NCBI RefSeq assembly: GCF_014837065.1
Contig: NZ_JACSPP010000012.1
Span: forward strand, 1-64,000
Direction of reading: 5' to 3'
Source: Phocaeicola intestinalis
GTDB taxonomy: Bacteria; Bacteroidota; Bacteroidia; Bacteroidales; Bacteroidaceae
DNA: 64,000 nucleotides
Shown one piece after another: positions 1 through 9,527 of the stretch. A model generated the notes under the pieces. The model had not been told where the DNA came from. It worked only from the letters and a program-made list of their open reading frames with translations, and made no database searches. Within the stretch, counting starts at the first letter, position 1. Each line of letters starts with the position of its first letter. The translations under genes and the position numbers were made by a program.

Positions 1-69
1 TCCGAACAGAGAAGTTAAGCTTCGTCACGCCGATGGTACTGCGTAACAGTGGGAGAGTAGGTAGCCGCC
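1..69 (+). rRNA. rrf: 5S ribosomal RNA, 3' part only
   Basis: The first ~69 bases match the conserved second half of bacterial 5S rRNA, including GAACAGAGAAGTTAAGC and GATGGTACTGCGTAACAGTG, followed by the typical GGGAGAGTAGG close to the 3' end. The 5' part and the rest of any rRNA operon lie before the window. The exact 3' end is estimated. Confidence 0.93.
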
Positions 70-74
70 GTTTT

Positions 75-124
75 GGGGTTTCTGGCAAGTGCGGATGCAT
101 TTTGCCGGGAACCCCTTTTTTTAT
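75..124 (+). terminator. Rho-independent terminator of the rRNA operon
   Basis: A GGGGTT...TGGCAA / TTGCCG...AACCCC hairpin (75-88 with 102-115) is followed at once by a run of T (116-122). It sits directly behind the 5S gene. Confidence 0.8.
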
Positions 125-198
125 TTCAGATCGGGTATATAATATTGAAGGTGGAAAAAATATATTCCTTGAATTAGGGAATATCAATTATTATTTGT

Positions 199-206
199 AT
201 CTTTGC
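199..206 (+). promoter_or_regulatory. Bacteroides-type -7 box upstream of the yceD/rpmF genes
   Basis: TATCTTTG fits the Bacteroidetes sigma-ABfr -7 consensus TAnnTTTG and lies about 26 bases before the predicted TTG start. No good -33 TTTG is present at the usual spacing, so only the -7 half is supported. Confidence 0.45.
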
Positions 207-231
207 TGCCCGATTTATATAGTGTTGTATT

Positions 232-783
232 TTGGAAACGCTTGATACATATAAGGTAAATTTGAGGGACATGATGCAAGATGCATGTTCGTATGAATAT
301 AATCTTGACGATACTTTTTTTCAAAGTATAGATGCTCCTGATATACGAAAAGGTAAATTGCATGCCAATGTGAATATTCGGAAATTGGCAGGAAATTTTA
401 TACTGGATTTTCATATTGTAGGTACAGCAGTAGTTCCTTGTGATCGTTGTCTGGATGATGTGGGTATTGCTGTAGATACGATAAATACATTGAAAGTGAA
501 GTTTGGAACCTGTTTTTCTGATGAAGAAGAATGGGTTATTGTTCCAGAAGAAGAAGGATATATTGACCTGTCATGGTTTTTATACGAGTTTATAGAGTTG
601 AGTTTACCGATGCAACGGGTGCATGAGTCTGGTGAATGCAATCAGGAGATGATGACTGTTTTACATCAGCATCTGTGTGTGGAGGAAGATGAATCTCTAG
701 CTTCTGATAGCGGTCAGGTTTCAGAGTATGATACTATTGATCCGCGATGGAATGGATTGAAAAAAATATTAGATAATAATTAA
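232..783 (+). CDS. DUF177 (YceD-like) protein
   Basis: A 183-residue protein placed directly before rpmF, the conserved position of the DUF177/YceD family in many bacteria. Family members are linked to 23S rRNA accumulation and ribosome assembly. The family-like region includes the CDRCLD segment (C-x2-C, about residues 75-80). The chosen start is TTG at 232, because the N-terminus METLDTYKVNLRD matches the usual family start and the -7 box is just upstream. No strong Shine-Dalgarno is seen, which is normal for this phylum. Probably co-transcribed with rpmF, 16 bases downstream. Confidence 0.85.
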   Translation: METLDTYKVNLRDMMQDACSYEYNLDDTFFQSIDAPDIRKGKLHANVNIRKLAGNFILDFHIVGTAVVPCDRCLDDVGIAVDTINTLKVKFGTCFSDEEEWVIVPEEEGYIDLSWFLYEFIELSLPMQRVHESGECNQEMMTVLHQHLCVEEDESLASDSGQVSEYDTIDPRWNGLKKILDNN

Positions 784-799
784 ATAAAACGTTAAAAAA

Positions 800-985
800 A
801 TGGCACATCCTAAAAGAAGACAATCAAAGACAAGAACTGCTAAGAGAAGAACTCATGATAAAGCAGTTGCTCCTACGTTGGCTATTTGCCCGAATTGTGG
901 TGCATGGCATGTATATCACACAGTATGTGGAGCTTGCGGTTATTACAGAGGAAAGTTAGCAATCGAAAAAGAGGCTGCTCTCTAA
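800..985 (+). CDS. rpmF: 50S ribosomal protein L32
   Basis: A 61-residue basic protein beginning MAHPKRRQSKTRTAKRR, the L32 signature. A zinc ribbon follows: CPNC at about residues 31-34 and CGAC at about 44-47. Structural protein of the large ribosomal subunit. Length is normal for the family. It follows the DUF177 gene and ends before a strong terminator, so the two form a short operon. Confidence 0.98.
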   Translation: MAHPKRRQSKTRTAKRRTHDKAVAPTLAICPNCGAWHVYHTVCGACGYYRGKLAIEKEAAL

Positions 986-1043
986 ATCTGAATAGAGAGA
1001 AAGCTTTGTTGAACAAATGTTTATGAAGTTCAATTAAGAATAA

Positions 1044-1079
1044 AGCCGGAGAGCTTTCGGCTCTTCGGCTGTTTTTTTT
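1044..1079 (+). terminator. Rho-independent terminator after rpmF
   Basis: AGCCGGAGAGC (1044-1054) pairs with GGCTCTTCGGCT (about 1059-1070) around a small loop and is followed by a run of T (1072-1079). It separates rpmF from fabH. Confidence 0.85.
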
Positions 1080-1103
1080 ATATTTCATAAACTAAAAACA
1101 GAA

Positions 1104-2111
1104 ATGATGGAGAAAATAAATGCAGTAATAACAGGAGTCGGTGGTTATGTACCCGACTATGTGTTGACAAACGAGGAGTTGTCGCGAATGGTCGATACCA
1201 ACGATGAGTGGATTATGACTCGTATTGGAGTTAAGGAAAGACGTATTTTGAATGAAGAAGGTCTGGGTACCTCTTATTTGGCACGTAAGGCAGCTAAGCA
1301 ATTGATGCAAAAAACCGATTCTGATCCGGATTCGATTGACTGTGTAATTGTGGCTACTACAACTCCTGACTATCATTTCCCTTCTACTGCTTCAATCTTG
1401 TGTGATAAATTGGGATTGAAGAATGCATACGCATTTGATTTGCAGGCAGCTTGTAGTGGCTTTTTATTTGCAATGGAAACAGCTGCAAGTATGATTCAGT
1501 CTGGTCGTCATAAAAAAATCATAATTGTGGGTGCGGACAAGATGTCTTCAATGGTGAATTATTCCGACCGTGCCACTTGTCCTATTTTTGGTGATGGGGC
1601 AGCAGCTTGTATGGTAGAAGCTACTACTGAGGATTTCGGTATTATGGATTCTATATTGCGTACGGACGGCAAAGGATTGCCTTTTCTTCACATGAAAGCG
1701 GGTGGTTCGGTATGCCCTCCTTCTTATTTCACTATTGATAATAAGATGCATTACCTGTATCAAGAAGGTAGGACTGTGTTTAAGTATGCTGTATCTTACA
1801 TGTCTGATGTCACTGAACAGATTGCGAAGAAACATGGTCTGAGCAAGGACAACATTGACTGGATTGTGCCGCATCAAGCAAATTTGCGTATCATTGATGC
1901 TGTGGCATCTCGCTTGGAAGTGCCTTTAAGCAAAGTGATGATTAATATTCAGCGCTATGGTAACACCAGTGCCGGGACATTACCGCTTTGTTTATGGGAC
2001 TATGAAAAGCAATTGAAAAAAGGCGACAATATAATTTTCACAGCATTTGGTGCCGGATTTACCTGGGGTGCTTCGTATGTGAAGTGGGGGTATGATGGTG
2101 ATAAAATTTGA
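1104..2111 (+). CDS. fabH: 3-oxoacyl-ACP synthase III (KAS III)
   Basis: A 335-residue FabH. It condenses acetyl-CoA (or branched primers) with malonyl-ACP to start type II fatty acid synthesis in the cytoplasm. The catalytic triad is visible: Cys117 in AACSGF, His257 in PHQAN and Asn287 in GNTSAGT. The N-terminal block [16 protein letters not shown] and the [13 protein letters not shown] segment are typical. The protein could start at either of the two adjacent ATG codons. A terminator behind it (2141-2168) suggests a separate transcript from era. Many Bacteroides genomes carry more than one KAS III gene, so this need not be the only one. Confidence 0.96.
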   Translation: MMEKINAVITGVGGYVPDYVLTNEELSRMVDTNDEWIMTRIGVKERRILNEEGLGTSYLARKAAKQLMQKTDSDPDSIDCVIVATTTPDYHFPSTASILCDKLGLKNAYAFDLQAACSGFLFAMETAASMIQSGRHKKIIIVGADKMSSMVNYSDRATCPIFGDGAAACMVEATTEDFGIMDSILRTDGKGLPFLHMKAGGSVCPPSYFTIDNKMHYLYQEGRTVFKYAVSYMSDVTEQIAKKHGLSKDNIDWIVPHQANLRIIDAVASRLEVPLSKVMINIQRYGNTSAGTLPLCLWDYEKQLKKGDNIIFTAFGAGFTWGASYVKWGYDGDKI

Positions 2112-2140
2112 ACGTGGAACAAATGAATATAATACAAGAA

Positions 2141-2168
2141 AACGCATCCCGACCCGATGCGTTTTTTT
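2141..2168 (+). terminator. Rho-independent terminator after fabH
   Basis: AACGCATC (2141-2148) pairs with GATGCGTT (2155-2162), with a CCGACC-type loop between them and a T-run to 2168. Confidence 0.85.
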
Positions 2169-2192
2169 GTATAGTAGATAAATAAATAGAGT

Positions 2193-3074
2193 ATGCATAA
2201 AGCTGGATTTGTAAATATCGTGGGCAATCCTAATGTAGGCAAGTCTACATTGATGAATTTGTTTGTGGGCGAACGTATCTCCATTGCTACGTTTAAGGCA
2301 CAGACTACCCGTCATCGTATTATGGGAATCTTGAACACGGACGACATGCAGATTGTGTTTTCCGATACCCCGGGAGTCTTGAAGCCGAACTATAAGTTGC
2401 AAGAATCAATGTTGAATTTTTCCGAGTCAGCATTGGTTGATGCGGATATCTTGCTGTATGTGACGGATGCCATAGAAAAGGCAGACAAACATGCTGATTT
2501 TATGGAAAAAGTACGAAATTTAAAAGTTCCAGTTTTGTTACTCATCAATAAAATAGACCTGACCAATCAGGAGAATCTGGTGAAATTAGTGGAAGAATGG
2601 CACGACATGTTACCCAGTGCAGAAATTATTCCTGTATCTGCTAAGGCGAAGTTCAACATTGATGTGGTGATGAAGCGCATCAGAGAACTGTTGCCCGATT
2701 CTCCTCCTTATTTCGGAAAAGACCAATGGACAGACAAGCCTGCTCGTTTTTTTGTAACAGAGATTATCCGCGAAAAGATTTTGCTGTATTATGACAAGGA
2801 AATCCCTTATTCGGTAGAAGTGGTGGTCGAACGTTTTAAGGAAGAAGCTAAAAGCATTCACATCAATGCAGTCATTTATGTTGAACGTGAATCACAGAAA
2901 GGTATTATTATTGGTCATCAAGGCAAAGCTCTGAAGAAAGTGGCTACCGAAGCGCGTAAAACATTGGAACATTTCTTCCAGAAATCTATTTATCTGGAAA
3001 CCTTTGTGAAGGTAGACAAAGATTGGCGTAGTTCTGATAAAGAGCTCAAGAATTTTGGTTATCAGTTAGATTAA
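2193..3074 (+). CDS. era: GTPase Era
   Basis: A 293-residue GTPase for 16S rRNA 3' end maturation and 30S assembly. G1 is GNPNVGKST (about residues 11-19), G3 is DTPG, G4 is NKID and G5 is SAKAKFN. A C-terminal KH RNA-binding domain holds GIIIGHQGKALKK. Length is normal. It precedes der by 36 bases, the usual Bacteroidales order fabH-era-der. Confidence 0.97.
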   Translation: MHKAGFVNIVGNPNVGKSTLMNLFVGERISIATFKAQTTRHRIMGILNTDDMQIVFSDTPGVLKPNYKLQESMLNFSESALVDADILLYVTDAIEKADKHADFMEKVRNLKVPVLLLINKIDLTNQENLVKLVEEWHDMLPSAEIIPVSAKAKFNIDVVMKRIRELLPDSPPYFGKDQWTDKPARFFVTEIIREKILLYYDKEIPYSVEVVVERFKEEAKSIHINAVIYVERESQKGIIIGHQGKALKKVATEARKTLEHFFQKSIYLETFVKVDKDWRSSDKELKNFGYQLD

Positions 3075-3110
3075 TTTCGGCTGTGACAGCCGTAAACATT
3101 TAAGAAGTAT

Positions 3111-4424
3111 ATGGGAAATTTAGTAGCAATCGTAGGACGTCCCAATGTGGGAAAGTCGACACTGTTTAATCGTCTGACGAAGACCCGTCAGGCTATTGTG
3201 AATGAACAGGCCGGTACGACCCGCGACCGCCAGTATGGTAAGTCGGAGTGGCAAGGAAAGGAGTTTTCGGTGGTTGATACCGGAGGATGGGTAGTTAATT
3301 CGGACGATATTTTCGAAGAAGAAATCCGTAAACAAGTGGTATTGGCAATGGAAGAGGCCGATGTCATCTTGTTTGTGGTAGATGTTATGAATGGAGTGAC
3401 TGATCTGGATATGGATGTGGCAGATATTCTTCGCCGTTCGAAAACACCTGTTATTGTGGTGGCCAACAAGACCGACAATAACAATTTGCAATACAATGCT
3501 GCCGAGTTTTATTCGTTAGGATTGGGTGACCCGTATTGTGTTTCAGCTTTAAGTGGAAGCGGAACGGGAGATTTGCTTGATTTGGTACTGAGCAAGTTTA
3601 GAAAAGAAGCAGGCGAATTGATTGACGAAGATATTCCTCGCTTTGCCGTAGTGGGGCGTCCTAATGCGGGCAAGTCATCGATTGTGAATGCATTTATTGG
3701 CGAGGAGCGGAATATCGTGACCGAAATAGCCGGTACCACCCGCGATTCTATCTATACCCGTTATGACAAGTTCGGCTTCGATTTTTACTTGGTTGATACG
3801 GCAGGAATCCGGAAGAAAAACAAGGTGAATGAAGATTTGGAATACTATTCGGTTATCCGTTCCATCCGTGCCATCGAAAACTCAGATGTCTGCATCCTGA
3901 TGTTGGATGCTACCCGTGGTATTGAAGGGCAAGATTTGAATATCGTATCTTTGGTTCAACGCAACCAGAAAGGATTGGTTGTGGTTGTCAACAAGTGGGA
4001 TTTGGTAGAAGACAAGTCGGTCAAGGTGATGAAATTTTTCGAAGATGCTGTGCGTAAACGTTTGGCTCCGTTCACCGATTTTCCTATAATTTTTGCTTCG
4101 GCGCTTACCAAGCAACGCATCTTCAAGGTTCTCGAAGCAGCTAAAGATGTATTTCAGGCACGTATGACACGTATTCCTACTGCCCGTTTGAACGAAGCGT
4201 TGCTGCCTGTAATCGAGGCATATCCACCTCCTTCAAATAAGGGTAAATATATCAAGATTAAGTATATTACCCAGTTGCCTAATACGCAGATACCTTCTTT
4301 TGTGTTCTTTGCCAATTTGCCGCAGTACGTAAAAGAACCTTATAAGCGTTTTTTGGAAAATCAGATTCGTCAACGTTGGAAACTCTCAGGAACACCAGTC
4401 AATATCTTTATCAGGCAGAAATAA
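3111..4424 (+). CDS. der: Ribosome assembly GTPase Der (EngA)
   Basis: A 437-residue protein with two tandem GTPase domains: first P-loop GRPNVGKST (residues 8-16), second GRPNAGKSS (about 182-190), each with its own DTGG or DTAG and NKxD motif. The C-terminal KH-like domain ends in the ...[12 protein letters not shown] tail. The double domain is diagnostic for Der, which acts in 50S assembly. Probably co-transcribed with era. Confidence 0.98.
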   Translation: MGNLVAIVGRPNVGKSTLFNRLTKTRQAIVNEQAGTTRDRQYGKSEWQGKEFSVVDTGGWVVNSDDIFEEEIRKQVVLAMEEADVILFVVDVMNGVTDLDMDVADILRRSKTPVIVVANKTDNNNLQYNAAEFYSLGLGDPYCVSALSGSGTGDLLDLVLSKFRKEAGELIDEDIPRFAVVGRPNAGKSSIVNAFIGEERNIVTEIAGTTRDSIYTRYDKFGFDFYLVDTAGIRKKNKVNEDLEYYSVIRSIRAIENSDVCILMLDATRGIEGQDLNIVSLVQRNQKGLVVVVNKWDLVEDKSVKVMKFFEDAVRKRLAPFTDFPIIFASALTKQRIFKVLEAAKDVFQARMTRIPTARLNEALLPVIEAYPPPSNKGKYIKIKYITQLPNTQIPSFVFFANLPQYVKEPYKRFLENQIRQRWKLSGTPVNIFIRQK

Positions 4425-4489
4425 AGTCCTGTCAAAGTTTGGAAACAATGCGAAGATGAGCTGATACATTCTAGGAAAGATTATTTTGA

Positions 4490-4579
4490 ATGAATGTTTG
4501 CATCCGGCCTGTATGCTCCCCTGAGGTGAAGATATACTTCAGTTGTGCATCATTATTGGGGCTGGTTGCAGACATTCAT
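4490..4579. repeat. Dispersed intergenic repeat element, copy 1
   Basis: A 90-bp element bounded by imperfect inverted ends: ATGAATGTTTGCATCCGGCC at 4490-4509 and its near-complement at 4560-4579 (17 of 20 match). Inside are CTGAGG and the 13-mer GAAGATATACTTC (4528-4540). The same end sequence, the TATGC..C..CTGAG core and the identical 13-mer recur at 23383-23544. It lies in the non-coding stretch after der. Confidence 0.7.
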
Positions 4580-4607
4580 TTTATATTCATCAGGGAGGAT
4601 CGTCTTT

Positions 4608-4832
4608 TTATTTAGAAGCTATTTTGAATTTCTCCAAAAAGTTTTTCTTGGCTTGATGTATCCGTTTTCGTGTGTGCTTTGGGCGATTTTTTTGTCTTTT
4701 TCGCTCCTGTTCTTCGTCAGATAGCCCGCTATCCTCCTCATCGCACAAGCGGAAATGCCTTAAAAACTCATCCCAAATCAGCACACGATAATTTCAAACA
4801 GTTTCTGAATAAAACTGTTTGAAACGTTCCAT
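4608..4832 (-). pseudogene. Decayed small ORF, function unknown
   Basis: Read on the minus strand from ATG at 4832, the frame gives a short N-terminus (MERFKQFYSETV), an in-frame TGA at 4796-4794, then about 61 further codons with a highly charged end (DEEDSGLSDEEQERKRQKN...) and a TAA at 4610-4608. The DEEDSGLS part is shared with 58038-58142; a 25-bp stretch is identical. A mutated small gene or the tail of a lost mobile-element protein are both possible. I do not recognise the family. Confidence 0.4.
4792..4824. repeat. Perfect hairpin, 13-bp stem
   Basis: TTTCAAACAGTTT (4792-4804) is perfectly complementary to AAACTGTTTGAAA (4812-4824), with a 7-base loop. There is no T-run on either side, so a simple terminator is not supported. 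It overlaps the premature stop of the decayed ORF. Confidence 0.6.
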
Positions 4833-5007
4833 ATAACTCCGTTTTCAGTCCTCCCTAATTAGGATTGCTGTGTTGAGGAGTAGAAACTGCAGTCCTGGTA
4901 TCTTAGGATTATGCGAGGACTGGAATGGCAAGCACTATGCAGATAAATAGAAACGCCGTTTGATTGCGTGAACGTTTTCTCAGAATAGCTTTCTTGTTAT
5001 CAATTAT

Positions 5008-5062
5008 GTTTCATCTTTTAGCAAAAATGTTACATGGAAACATATTTGCTTGAAGATGAAAC
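5008..5062. promoter_or_regulatory. 55-bp dyad upstream of the sugar-uptake locus
   Basis: The arm at 5008-5031 (GTTTCATCTTTTAGCAAA...) and the arm at 5038-5062 (...TTTGCTTGAAGATGAAAC) match at about 21 of 24 positions. The dyad sits about 85 bases before the first gene of the locus. A -7-like TACATTTG at 5094-5101 follows, so an operator position is plausible. Confidence 0.45.
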
Positions 5063-5093
5063 ATTTCTTTTATACCGCTTTTGCATTGCTTGC

Positions 5094-5101
5094 TACATTT
5101 G
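5094..5101 (+). promoter_or_regulatory. Possible -7 box for the TonB-receptor gene
   Basis: TACATTTG matches TAnnTTTG, 47 bases before the ATG at 5148. No -33 element is found at 19-21 bases, as would fit an activator-dependent promoter. Confidence 0.35.
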
Positions 5102-5147
5102 CTGCACAAAAATCATTTATTGTTTGTGCTATTAAAATTGTAATACC

Positions 5148-7493
5148 ATGAAAGCAGGTAAGAAAAAGTTTTCATTTCATCGAATGAATGCGGCAGTTTT
5201 GCTGCTTGCTTTAGCTTGTGCAAATGCCCATGCCCAGGAAGATAATTCTTCTAAAGGTGAATCTTCGAAAGAAGAAGGGAATCGGAACGTCATGCTGAAT
5301 GCGGCAAGTGCCAACGGTCCTCGTGAGATTCAAATCGGACTTCCGTCGGCGGATGTCAATGTGTTAGAAAATGGTATCCCTGTAACGTATGCTACGAATC
5401 CGCATAGTGTGAATTCATTGTGGCGTGCTGATGCCAGTTTAAGCCATGTCGGCTTGTTGAAGATTTCAGAAACGGCGATTACAACCGGCAATATCGGTTA
5501 TGCGGTCAATTCTTTCACCCAATTGGGGCAGAAAGGATTTCACGGAACATTGAATTATAAGGCAAACCATTTCGGCATGCACGAGATTTCGTTGAACCTG
5601 AACGGGGAGATAGCCAAAGACTGGTTTTACAGTGGAAGTATCTACCAGGACTTTGACCCGGGAACTTTTAAAATCAAGTCAACTCCGTTTCAAGACCGTA
5701 CACAGATATACAAATTCGCTCTGACAAAACGTTATCATGATAACCGGGGCGAGTTTACGGCTATGTATCATTATAGCAATAGCCATCCGGTATATAATTA
5801 TGCTACGCAATCGGCTCCTTTTATTTATGTAGGCGATGGAAGTGTAAAGGAATTCGGCAAGTTTGCATTGGGAACTACTTCGTATTTGCCTGTAGATAAT
5901 GAAATGATGTATCGGGATATGCGGACTGGACAAGTGCATAAGACTAATCTGTATGACGCCACTCAGAATAAGGGAAGCGAGTTTGTCCTGATGAACGACT
6001 ATAAATGGGATAACGGATTGCAATGGAAAACGATTGTGAAATATGACCATGCGACGGGCTCATTGGTTTATCAGACCCCGATGTCGCTTGACCAGAACGA
6101 AGCGGGCATCAATTATTTGTATGAAGCCGAAGACGGAAGCATGCAGGCATACGATGGCGAGTATGTACAGAGCCGTATGTCGTGTCTGAACCGTGGCTTC
6201 ATAGACGAATTTATGTTTACGACCGAACTGTCACGCAAGGTGAATAGTGGCACGTGGCGTTTGGGTGTGAATGAATGGTATTATGATGTGGATTACACTT
6301 CGAATACGACGATGTATGACCAGTCGGTGCCAATGGATGGAAGCTATCCGGTACGTCTGTTCAATGCCGATTATGCTACTTATGCCGACCGTTCATATAG
6401 CGGAAATGGCTATTATTACGATTTCAATAAGAACGCTTCAGAATATTATAAAGGACACGAAAACAAACTTGCTATATATTTCACCCACGATTGGGACATA
6501 ACAGATAACCTTAATTTGTATTACGGGGCACGTCTGGAATATCAGGCGTTGCGTGGTGAAAACCTGGCGGTAAAAGATGCCAACGGTGACTTTGTCGGCC
6601 GTTTTGCCAATTATTATATAGGCGCGACAAGTCCGAGCGGTGTGAAGATTGCTCCTACGCCTATCTCGTATGATTGGTTTAACTATGCATTGAGTGCCGC
6701 AGCTACATACAAATTGACCAAACAATTTGGTTTTACCGGAGACTTTACTTATATCACCCAGCATCCGCGTATCGAAAACTTCGCTCCGGCTACAACGCCG
6801 AATACCGATAAGATTTCGGTACCGTTGGGACGGGTAGGTATCTATTATAACAATGACTGGTTGAGCCTGACTTCTTTGTTCTCTTATATTTCGAAAACCA
6901 ACAACAACTCTACGCTGAACCTGCAGCATGCCGTAAACGGTGTGAACCAGATTATGGCGGCTCCGTTGACTTACGATATCAAGACTTTGGGATGGACTAC
7001 CGATGTGGTTGCTACGCCGTTCAAAGGTTTCGATCTTCACTTCCTGTTCACTTACCAGAAACCGACTTATAAGAAATACGAGACTTCGGTTACTTTCCCC
7101 GACGGTTATGTGGGAAGCATCAATGCAACAGGCAATATCGTAGCCGAGATTCCCCAGGTCATTGTGGAAATCGACCCTAGTTATATGATTACGAAAGACC
7201 TGAAAATCTGGACCAGTTTCCGTTATTTCAGCAAGACGTATGCCAATATCAACGATGCTTATTACTTTAACGGACGTTGGGAAACTTTCGGCGGACTGAA
7301 CTGGCAGGTAAACAAGAAATTGTCTTTGGGCTGTACGGTAGTTAATTTCCTGAACCAGACCGGAGCGAAAGGAAGCATTGCCGGTGCCGAACTGATTGAG
7401 AAAGAAGATGCCGGACAATATGCGGGTCATGTAATGGCTGGAAGCTATATTCGTCCGTTTACCGTAGAATTTTCTGCGCAATTGAAATTTTAA
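5148..7493 (+). CDS. TonB-dependent receptor-like outer-membrane barrel of the sugar locus
   Basis: A 781-residue protein with a signal peptide (about residues 1-29, ending HAQ), a Ser/Glu-rich segment, a plug-like region (about 55-130), and a long beta-strand-rich barrel rich in aromatic residues that ends in VEFSAQLKF with the C-terminal Phe of outer-membrane barrels. It lacks the N-terminal carboxypeptidase-like domain of SusC proteins, and no SusD lipoprotein follows. It is 31 bases ahead of the GH32 gene, so uptake of an oligosaccharide such as a fructo- or raffinose-type sugar is inferred. The substrate cannot be read from the sequence. Confidence 0.75.
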   Translation: MKAGKKKFSFHRMNAAVLLLALACANAHAQEDNSSKGESSKEEGNRNVMLNAASANGPREIQIGLPSADVNVLENGIPVTYATNPHSVNSLWRADASLSHVGLLKISETAITTGNIGYAVNSFTQLGQKGFHGTLNYKANHFGMHEISLNLNGEIAKDWFYSGSIYQDFDPGTFKIKSTPFQDRTQIYKFALTKRYHDNRGEFTAMYHYSNSHPVYNYATQSAPFIYVGDGSVKEFGKFALGTTSYLPVDNEMMYRDMRTGQVHKTNLYDATQNKGSEFVLMNDYKWDNGLQWKTIVKYDHATGSLVYQTPMSLDQNEAGINYLYEAEDGSMQAYDGEYVQSRMSCLNRGFIDEFMFTTELSRKVNSGTWRLGVNEWYYDVDYTSNTTMYDQSVPMDGSYPVRLFNADYATYADRSYSGNGYYYDFNKNASEYYKGHENKLAIYFTHDWDITDNLNLYYGARLEYQALRGENLAVKDANGDFVGRFANYYIGATSPSGVKIAPTPISYDWFNYALSAAATYKLTKQFGFTGDFTYITQHPRIENFAPATTPNTDKISVPLGRVGIYYNNDWLSLTSLFSYISKTNNNSTLNLQHAVNGVNQIMAAPLTYDIKTLGWTTDVVATPFKGFDLHFLFTYQKPTYKKYETSVTFPDGYVGSINATGNIVAEIPQVIVEIDPSYMITKDLKIWTSFRYFSKTYANINDAYYFNGRWETFGGLNWQVNKKLSLGCTVVNFLNQTGAKGSIAGAELIEKEDAGQYAGHVMAGSYIRPFTVEFSAQLKF

Positions 7494-7524
7494 TACTATA
7501 TTTACAACGAAAAATAGATACACC

Positions 7525-9390
7525 ATGAAAACGAATCTGATTCATCTCGCAATGGGAACAATGCTGGCATGCGGCATGGTTGCTTGTCAGTCCCCAAAAG
7601 GTTTTACGATTGAGCACCAAGGAGATACCTTGACTGTGGTACACGTTTCTGCTCCTGGCAAATATCTCTTGTTACCTATTCAAGAGTCAAGTAACGAAGG
7701 CAAAGTCAAATTGGAGACCGGAAGTCCTGCCGATATGGCAATGGATGTCCGTCTTGCCGTTGATAGCATTGAGTATTATGTTCCTTTCGAGATTCCGCAA
7801 GGTGGGGATGCAACTGTTTCAATTCGTAAGGTGGTTGCCGATGCTGTATGTTGGGAGCATATCCAATTGACAGATACGTTCGATACAAGCAATACTGATT
7901 ATTACCGTCCTGTTTATCACCATACTCCGCTTTACGGTTGGATGAACGACCCGAATGGCATGGTATATAAAGACGGTGAATATCACTTATATTTCCAATA
8001 CAATCCATACGGCTCGAAGTGGGGAAATATGCACTGGGGGCATTCGGTCAGCACCGACCTTATCCATTGGAACCATTTGAAACCGGCTATTGCCCGCGAT
8101 ACACTGGGACATATCTTTTCCGGTAGTACTGTGGTTGATAAAAACAATACGGCTGGTTATGGTGACAATGCCTTGATTGCTCTTTACACATCGGCAAGTG
8201 ACGAACATGGGCAGATACAATGCATGGCATACAGTACCGACGACGGACGTACCTACACGAAATATGAGAAGAATCCGGTGCTGCTCCCGTTTGACGGCTT
8301 AAAGGATTTCCGCGACCCGAAAGTCTTTTGGTATGAACCCGACAAGAAGTGGGTAATGATTGTTTCTGCCGATAAGGAAATGCGTTTTTATGCTTCACAG
8401 AATTTGAAGGACTGGGAATATATGAGTGCTTTCGGCAAAGGTTACGGTGCACAGCCCAATCAGTTCGAGTGTCCGGATTTCATTCAGCTGCCTGTAGATG
8501 GGGATAAGAATAAGATGAAATGGGTGATGCTGGTCAATATCAATCCGGGATGTATGTTCGGCGGAAGCGCAACGGAATATTTTGTAGGAGATTTCGACGG
8601 GAAAGAATTTACATGTGATACGAAACCTGAAACCGTAAAGTGGTTGGATTATGGAAAAGACCATTATGCGGCGGTCTGCATTTCGAATACGGGCGAACGT
8701 ATCATCTCTATTCCTTGGATGAGCAACTGGCAATACGCCAATGTGACCCCAATCCGCCAATATCGGGGTGCCAACGGATTGCCTCGTGAATTGTCTTTGT
8801 ACACCAAGGACGGTCAGATTTATGTAGCTGCCGACGTGGTGAAGGAAGTGGAAGCGTTGCGCAAAGATACCCGTTCGTTCGACCCGATTACGGTGAAAGA
8901 CGAATATAAGATTGATGAGATTGTTCCGCAGACAGACGGTGCATACGAATTGGAAATGGATATAACTCCGAACACATCGGGTGTAGCAGGTTTCGACCTG
9001 ATGAATGCCAAAGGTGAAGTCGCAAAGATTTACCTGGATATGAAGTCGGGTAAGTTGGTAATGGACCGTACGGCAAGTGGGCTGGTCGCTTTCGGGGAGA
9101 AATCGGAACCGCATGCTAAAGAAACAGACGACCACCGTAAAACGATGTCTGTCAATTATCAAAATGATTTTGCGTTGGGAACATGGGCACCGCTTTCTTT
9201 GTGCGAAGGCAAGACTTACCACCTGAATGTATTTGTGGACAAATGTTCGGTAGAAATTTTTGTGGATGGCGGACGCATTGCAATGACAAATCTGGTGTTC
9301 CCTACCGAACCGTATAATACGCTCCGTTTCTATATCGAGGGTGGTGAGGCACAAGTTTCAAACATGAAAGTATACAAACTGGGGCTATAA
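7525..9390 (+). CDS. GH32 fructosidase lipoprotein
   Basis: A 621-residue glycoside hydrolase family 32 enzyme that cleaves beta-fructosides (sucrose, inulin or levan oligomers). A lipoprotein signal ends at Cys21 (MVAC), so it is membrane-anchored. An N-terminal beta domain precedes the five-bladed propeller. The nucleophile Asp142 is in WMNDPNG (139-145), the RDP motif is at 263-265 and the acid/base Glu315 is in EC. The C-terminal beta-sandwich includes the ...SVEIFVDGG motif. Endo versus exo action and linkage preference cannot be told from motifs. It sits between the receptor gene and the GH36 gene. Confidence 0.93.
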   Translation: MKTNLIHLAMGTMLACGMVACQSPKGFTIEHQGDTLTVVHVSAPGKYLLLPIQESSNEGKVKLETGSPADMAMDVRLAVDSIEYYVPFEIPQGGDATVSIRKVVADAVCWEHIQLTDTFDTSNTDYYRPVYHHTPLYGWMNDPNGMVYKDGEYHLYFQYNPYGSKWGNMHWGHSVSTDLIHWNHLKPAIARDTLGHIFSGSTVVDKNNTAGYGDNALIALYTSASDEHGQIQCMAYSTDDGRTYTKYEKNPVLLPFDGLKDFRDPKVFWYEPDKKWVMIVSADKEMRFYASQNLKDWEYMSAFGKGYGAQPNQFECPDFIQLPVDGDKNKMKWVMLVNINPGCMFGGSATEYFVGDFDGKEFTCDTKPETVKWLDYGKDHYAAVCISNTGERIISIPWMSNWQYANVTPIRQYRGANGLPRELSLYTKDGQIYVAADVVKEVEALRKDTRSFDPITVKDEYKIDEIVPQTDGAYELEMDITPNTSGVAGFDLMNAKGEVAKIYLDMKSGKLVMDRTASGLVAFGEKSEPHAKETDDHRKTMSVNYQNDFALGTWAPLSLCEGKTYHLNVFVDKCSVEIFVDGGRIAMTNLVFPTEPYNTLRFYIEGGEAQVSNMKVYKLGL

Positions 9391-9527
9391 TTAATTTCCA
9401 TATAATTACTATTACGATTTGCAACGACGCAGAGGCGTGGAGGAAATGGCCTGAAAATCAGACTGAATAGAAACTCTACGCTTGTGTGTCGTTGTTTTGT
9501 TTGTTGTTTTTTAATAGATTAAATCGA

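Noticed and set aside
6438-7526. 362-codon open frame opposite the TonB barrel
   Set aside because: Antisense shadow; the plus-strand barrel has a signal peptide and the proper C-terminal Phe.
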